Assembly (NCBI GenBank): GCA_023386045.1
Contig: JAEWKK010000017.1
Coordinates: 1-16,885 of the forward strand
DNA length: 16,885 nt
Origin: Bacteroidota bacterium
Lineage (GTDB): Bacteria > Bacteroidota > Bacteroidia > Chitinophagales > Chitinophagaceae
Reading direction: 5' to 3'
This document shows, in pieces, positions 13,505-16,885 of the stretch. Numbering within the stretch: the first letter of the stretch is position 1; every line of letters starts with the position of its first letter. A program made the position numbers and the translations under genes. The notes below the pieces were generated by a model that did no database searches, was not told the origin of the DNA, and saw only the letters and a program-made list of their open reading frames with translations.

Positions 13505-16273
13505 TTACTCGGGGATCAAATCAATTGGCAGGATGAATTCAAACCAGGTATTGCCCTTCCTGTCCAGGTTACTGAATCCATCATCAAGTAAATAACTCAT
13601 TCGCAGTCCAAAAGAAACCGGTAACTGGTTCCACCATTTGGTATCAAAGAATAATTCACCGCCAACACTTCTCAGATCTGCTGAATTATTTTTATCCCTG
13701 GAATACACCCGCGTGAAATCATAAAAAAGATTGCCCCTTATTCTTTGGAAATAGACAATGCTTGCCAACCCCAGGTCAGGATATACGATCGGGAAATGAT
13801 AATTGGCACCCAGGCGCCACATGCGTGAAAAATAATAACCTTCATAGCCCCTTGAATTGGCAAAGCGATTGGAGAAAAGCACATTGCTGGTATCCGTCTC
13901 CTGCCATGATCCCTGCAATACTATACTATGATTAAAAATGGAGGGAAGAAAAACCTGGGCGCTTCCCAGGAACTGATGTCCCTTATCATCCAGCCGGTGA
14001 CGGTGATTCACAGAAAATGCATAACCTAGTTTTGGATAGATATGCTGCAAAGCCATCGGCTTGTAATGACTGCCCGTAATAAAATGATGCAGGTATCCCG
14101 CCCGGCTTTCTTCTACCAAATCTTTGGAAGCACCTGTTGGTGTTGCTACCGAATAAACATAGTTGCTGCCAAAATTCAACAGCTTGTAAGATTTGCCTCT
14201 GGTAAGATTCAATGGAATACTGTAACCAGCTCGTAGTTCATACTGGTCGTAATGAATGGTGGCTGATGTAGTCTTAAAGCTTCTGTCAAAAATATATTCA
14301 ACACCAGCATTGAGTCTTGGAAAGAAACCACCATAGCTGGTATTCCATCCAACAGCATTTGATTTTTCATCCTGGTTGTAGCGATAATACAATTGATTTG
14401 AAAATGTGTTCAGGACATTATCACTGTATAAACTGAAAGTAAACTCAGGATCGGAATAACCCGGAGCCCAGCTGTGAAAATTAAAGAGCCTTGTCCCCTT
14501 CTCATATCTTTTACTGGCAAACCTTTCCGTTTTAATGGCAAGACTGTTTTTTTCAAAAGCAACAGGAAAAAGATTTGCCTGTTCCTGTAGGGCCATCATG
14601 TTTTGCTCCGCCCAGGTAAGTTCATTCAATGAGGCCTTTCTCCATTCCATTCCGTTGGCTGTGAAATGTGTCCACACAAGGTATTCGGCTGAAGCAGATG
14701 GTGTATAATTTCCAGTAAAGCCAGTAGTGAGCTGGAAGATTTTTTTATCCTTCAGTCGTAAGGCATATACATCATCATTGCCATTAAAATTGGCTGTAAA
14801 ATAAATGGTATGATCCTGAACAAAAGGTTGACCAATAGTATGATGAGATGAAGGAACAAGCACCTTGCGCTCACCTGTTGAAAGATCCATAGTTTGTAGC
14901 GACATCATGGCATCGGGAGTTCTGATTCCTACCACAATGTTGTTCTCATCAATGAACCTTGGATTTACATAATATACATTGCCTGCTTCCCATTTTTTTA
15001 TCATCCTTCCTTCCCGGTCCATCAATTCCAGTACTGTTTCAAGATTGTCATTGATCTTTACTGCAATGATCTGATCTCCTAAAGGCGAAATATCAGGAGT
15101 ATAATACCTTCCTTTCCTGGTTATGCGTTCTTCTTTACCGGAATGAATATTCAGCAGAAGTATATCGCTGTAATCAATATAAGACCAGCGTGGATGCGTA
15201 CTGTAAGCTGTATAAGCAATCATACCATTTCGATAACTGAACCAGTCTTCGGAGCTGATGCTTCGCAAAGCTATTTTATGCTCACCGTTTCGATCTTGAA
15301 TGTAGAAAGCAGGAAGTCGATCATAAGACCGTTTAACATACAACATTGAATCATGCCCGATGAGCTGCGGAAAGTAATAATCAGTAACCTTTCTATTATG
15401 GATTTGTGCTGAATCTTTTGCTCTCCCTAAACGGCTTTTATAAAATGCAAAGGCATCCTTTCGAAATGTTTTATAATCAACACCCGCATATTTTCTGATG
15501 GCTTTTTGAAATGGATAAAATACTCCCTTAAAGCGACTGGCATCCTGTGTTACATTCTTCCAGAACTCACTGCCATACTTCAGGTAACCATAATTAGCCA
15601 GCAGGTATCCCAGCTGGTAATGATCGGGAACATAATCCTTCAACGAACGGTTACGCAGTTTTTGCCAGGAGTAATTTTTATTCTCCAGCCAAAGGCTGTT
15701 GTATCCACTTAAAAAATAGGAAAGTCTTCCCCTGCCCGAAGGTGTCAATGCAGTTTCGGCATGAACAGCATCACCTTCAAAGAACCAGTCGGGAATGGTG
15801 ATGGCATTGGCAAAAGCCTGACCCTGTTCACCAAACAAAAAATAAAACCCTTTGGTAATGCCATTGTTGAAATTGTTGTACTGCTGCACGTGGCGGTATT
15901 CATGAAGCGCCAGCTGCTCGTGCCAGGGCAGGCTGCCGAAATCAAAAATATTGGAGCCTGGTATCATATAGTATTCACTCCGCCAGGGACCAAGAGCCAC
16001 ATAGCCGTTAGCAGTGGTGGTCCTGCTTTGCAAAACGATATTGATCTTTCTGAGTTTATTTCCCAGTGATAAAAGTGTATCCGCTGCAGCACGATTGATC
16101 AGCGTTGCAATCCTTGAAGCCTGCTGATCGGCACCCGGTGTAAAGATGATCCTGGCAGTATCGGTATTGATCTGTTTCCATTGAGTAGAAGGAGGAAATC
16201 CGCCAAATTGCTGGGCCTGAAGAAACTGGAAAAACAACAATAAAAAAAAAGTAAGTCCTGATAATTTTTTCAT
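13505..16273 (-). CDS. Exported peptidase-like / beta-propeller / outer-membrane beta-barrel protein
   Basis: This is a 922-residue protein. Residues 1-20 form a signal peptide (MKKLSGLTFF, hydrophobic core, QAQ). Residues about 35-290 look like a gluzincin-type metallopeptidase: His124-Glu125-x-x-His128 in LALHEYRHVQQYNN fits HExxH, and PDWFFEGDAVHAE at 161-173 supplies a likely third zinc ligand (Glu166). Residues about 300-560 contain repeated WxYxDY...I.LLNIHSG, RKGRYYTPDISPLGDQI, NVYYVNPRF and FTANFNGNDDVYALRLKD units, typical of a TolB/WD40-like propeller. From about 610 on there are alternating amphipathic strands rich in Tyr and Trp (LNAGVEYIFDRSF, ATIHYDQYELRAGY, LGANYHFPIVYPDLGLASIVYF, FGLRMSYLLDDGF), suggesting an outer-membrane barrel of the surface-antigen/BamA kind. 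The last residues are LPIDLIPE, not the usual terminal aromatic. Peptidase activity is inferred from motifs only. It lies 34 bases downstream of the 100-residue gene. Confidence 0.8.
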   Translation of the reverse strand: MKKLSGLTFFLLLFFQFLQAQQFGGFPPSTQWKQINTDTARIIFTPGADQQASRIATLINRAAADTLLSLGNKLRKINIVLQSRTTTANGYVALGPWRSEYYMIPGSNIFDFGSLPWHEQLALHEYRHVQQYNNFNNGITKGFYFLFGEQGQAFANAITIPDWFFEGDAVHAETALTPSGRGRLSYFLSGYNSLWLENKNYSWQKLRNRSLKDYVPDHYQLGYLLANYGYLKYGSEFWKNVTQDASRFKGVFYPFQKAIRKYAGVDYKTFRKDAFAFYKSRLGRAKDSAQIHNRKVTDYYFPQLIGHDSMLYVKRSYDRLPAFYIQDRNGEHKIALRSISSEDWFSYRNGMIAYTAYSTHPRWSYIDYSDILLLNIHSGKEERITRKGRYYTPDISPLGDQIIAVKINDNLETVLELMDREGRMIKKWEAGNVYYVNPRFIDENNIVVGIRTPDAMMSLQTMDLSTGERKVLVPSSHHTIGQPFVQDHTIYFTANFNGNDDVYALRLKDKKIFQLTTGFTGNYTPSASAEYLVWTHFTANGMEWRKASLNELTWAEQNMMALQEQANLFPVAFEKNSLAIKTERFASKRYEKGTRLFNFHSWAPGYSDPEFTFSLYSDNVLNTFSNQLYYRYNQDEKSNAVGWNTSYGGFFPRLNAGVEYIFDRSFKTTSATIHYDQYELRAGYSIPLNLTRGKSYKLLNFGSNYVYSVATPTGASKDLVEESRAGYLHHFITGSHYKPMALQHIYPKLGYAFSVNHRHRLDDKGHQFLGSAQVFLPSIFNHSIVLQGSWQETDTSNVLFSNRFANSRGYEGYYFSRMWRLGANYHFPIVYPDLGLASIVYFQRIRGNLFYDFTRVYSRDKNNSADLRSVGGELFFDTKWWNQLPVSFGLRMSYLLDDGFSNLDRKGNTWFEFILPIDLIPE

Positions 16274-16307
16274 AGAAATAGCCGTTGTATGATGTTATCT
16301 ATAATAA

Positions 16308-16610
16308 CTAATTATTATGGTGCATCTTTAATTTATGCATGATCTCTTCATTCATGGATTCTGAAGCATATCCATATGCACTCACCAGGATTCCTTTAAA
16401 GCCATTGTTGGATTCAATACCCAGGATGATGGATTCATCGCCAGGGTCAGAGTTGCCTTCAAACCGATAGACCTCAGTGATCTCAAATTCATCACCTTTA
16501 AATTTTTGCTGATTGCACACAATGCAGTTTTCTTCAAGATTAAAATCCTGGTCATATCCTCTTTTTCTCAGTTCTTCTATTGCCTGCGACGGTGTTTCGT
16601 AATGGTACAT
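16308..16610 (-). CDS. Conserved small protein, often labelled phosphoribosylpyrophosphate synthetase
   Basis: This is a 100-residue acidic cytosolic protein. It opens MYHYETPSQAIEELRKRGYDQDFNLEENCIVC, continues with EFEITEVYRFEGNSDPGDESIILGIESNNGFKGILVSAYG, and ends with a helix containing EEIMHKLKMHHN. I recognise the pattern (a TxxEAI-xLKxRGY start, VYRFEGxSxPxDxSxxYxI, GVKGxLVxAYG) from Bacteroidota proteins that databases often name phosphoribosylpyrophosphate synthetase. At 100 residues, with no PRPP-binding loop or ATP motif, that name is not supported by sequence. Two cysteines (CIVC, Cys29 and Cys32) form a CxxC motif. It lies 34 bases upstream of the peptidase/barrel gene on the same strand and may be co-transcribed. 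Its role is unknown. Confidence 0.78.
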   Translation of the reverse strand: MYHYETPSQAIEELRKRGYDQDFNLEENCIVCNQQKFKGDEFEITEVYRFEGNSDPGDESIILGIESNNGFKGILVSAYGYASESMNEEIMHKLKMHHNN

Positions 16611-16626
16611 GGGAATTGTTTTGTAT

Positions 16627-16634
16627 TAAAGGTA
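16627..16634 (-). promoter_or_regulatory. Candidate -7 element for the 100-residue gene
   Basis: The minus strand reads TACCTTTA, one base from TAnnTTTG, about 16 bases upstream of the ATG. It would drive this gene and possibly the peptidase/barrel gene. No -33 TTTG is obvious because the upstream sequence is a purine-repeat tract. Confidence 0.3.
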
Positions 16635-16636
16635 CA

Positions 16637-16683
16637 GGGAAAAAGGAAAGGGAAAGGGAAACGGGAAACGTGAATAGGCAAAA
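16637..16683. repeat. Degenerate GGGAAA/GGGAAAC purine repeats
   Basis: Units GGGAAAAA, GGAAA, GGGAAA, GGGAAAC, GGGAAAC, GTGAATA and GGCAAAA run head to tail. The last four keep a 7-bp period. The tract is almost all purine on the plus strand. It lies just upstream of the 100-residue gene's likely promoter. Confidence 0.6.
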
Positions 16684-16711
16684 GTTATCGTCAAACAGGA
16701 ACCGAACTACC

Positions 16712-16753
16712 ATTTGCTATATGCTATTTGCTATTTGCTATCTGCCATCCGCC
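16712..16753. repeat. Six-unit heptamer array, same family as at 3934-4314
   Basis: Six consecutive 7-bp units are ATTTGCT ATATGCT ATTTGCT ATTTGCT ATCTGCC ATCCGCC. In reverse complement they fit GCNNATR, and the last two equal units in the right arm of the clpS-esterase element (GCGGATG, GCAGAT). The array lies between the divergent 100-residue gene and the partial gene. Confidence 0.9.
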
Positions 16754-16783
16754 CTAACCTGTAGTTGCCTGAAATATGTTGAC

Positions 16784-16817
16784 CGTTTTTGAGCTAATTA
16801 AATCAACTCAAAAAACG
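16784..16817. promoter_or_regulatory. Inverted repeat just before the partial gene
   Basis: CGTTTTTGAG (16784-16793) and CTCAAAAAACG (16807-16817) pair along ten bases with one bulged A. The right half ends 6 bases before the ATG at 16824, over the expected ribosome-binding region. It could be an operator or an mRNA hairpin controlling initiation. As a terminator it would be misplaced. Confidence 0.4.
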
Positions 16818-16823
16818 AAGCAT

Positions 16824-16885
16824 ATGGCTAAACCAGAACAGTTAAACGCAAAAAGTACAAGAGTCCATCGTTATTTTAGTGAAGC
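16824..16885 (+). CDS. N-terminal fragment of an unrecognised protein
   Basis: An ATG opens a frame that runs off the window: MAKPEQLNAKSTRVHRYFSE, about 20 codons, no stop. The upstream A-rich tract (CTCAAAAAACGAAGCAT) is typical of Bacteroidota starts. Too little is present to name a family; it has no signal peptide and a basic, polar start. The start is inferred from the A-rich context and could be wrong. Confidence 0.5.
   Translation, partial: MAKPEQLNAKSTRVHRYFSE

Overview
The window looks like chromosomal DNA from a Bacteroidota member, most likely near the Chitinophagaceae. This is inferred from three things: the Bacteroidota-type -7 promoter element (TAnnTTTG) just upstream of clpS and valS, the protein families present (a long-armed tyrosine recombinase, a multi-PAS HisKA_3 kinase, a small family often labelled phosphoribosylpyrophosphate synthetase), and A-rich start regions in place of strong Shine-Dalgarno sites. 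No rRNA, tRNA, CRISPR array or insertion sequence was found.

Layout. Positions 1-1893 hold one minus-strand tyrosine recombinase in AT-rich, gene-poor DNA with several hairpins. Positions 1894-3345 hold three minus-strand genes: a DUF3606 protein, a TPR-like protein and a secreted START-domain protein. The last two are probably co-transcribed. clpS follows on the plus strand (3641-3934), apparently from a promoter so close to the ATG that the mRNA is leaderless or nearly so. The space between the clpS stop and the stop of the convergent esterase (4321-5052, minus) is almost filled by a 381-bp element whose ends are inverted arrays of 7-bp repeats. It encloses a perfect 22-bp tandem duplication.

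Positions 5232-10737 form a signalling cluster: a 1427-residue soluble histidine kinase (eight PAS modules, one GAF, HisKA_3, HATPase), a NarL/LuxR-type response regulator starting 2 bases after its stop, then a paralogous receiver-only protein. A strong hairpin lies between the two regulators. The expected flow is ligand or redox sensing, then phosphotransfer to the DNA-binding regulator, with the orphan receiver as a possible phosphate sink or competitor. valS (10803-13436) follows with its own promoter.

Convergent to valS on the minus strand is a 922-residue exported protein. It combines a zinc-peptidase-like HEYRH domain, a TolB-like propeller region and a C-terminal beta-barrel. Upstream of it on the same strand is a 100-residue protein. 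The right end carries a second heptamer array of the same family as the one near clpS, and the first codons of a new plus-strand gene that runs off the window.

The points that most deserve a second look are the dispersed heptamer-repeat family, the peptidase-propeller-barrel protein and the kinase with its truncated second regulator. No clearly new defence or mobile system was found.
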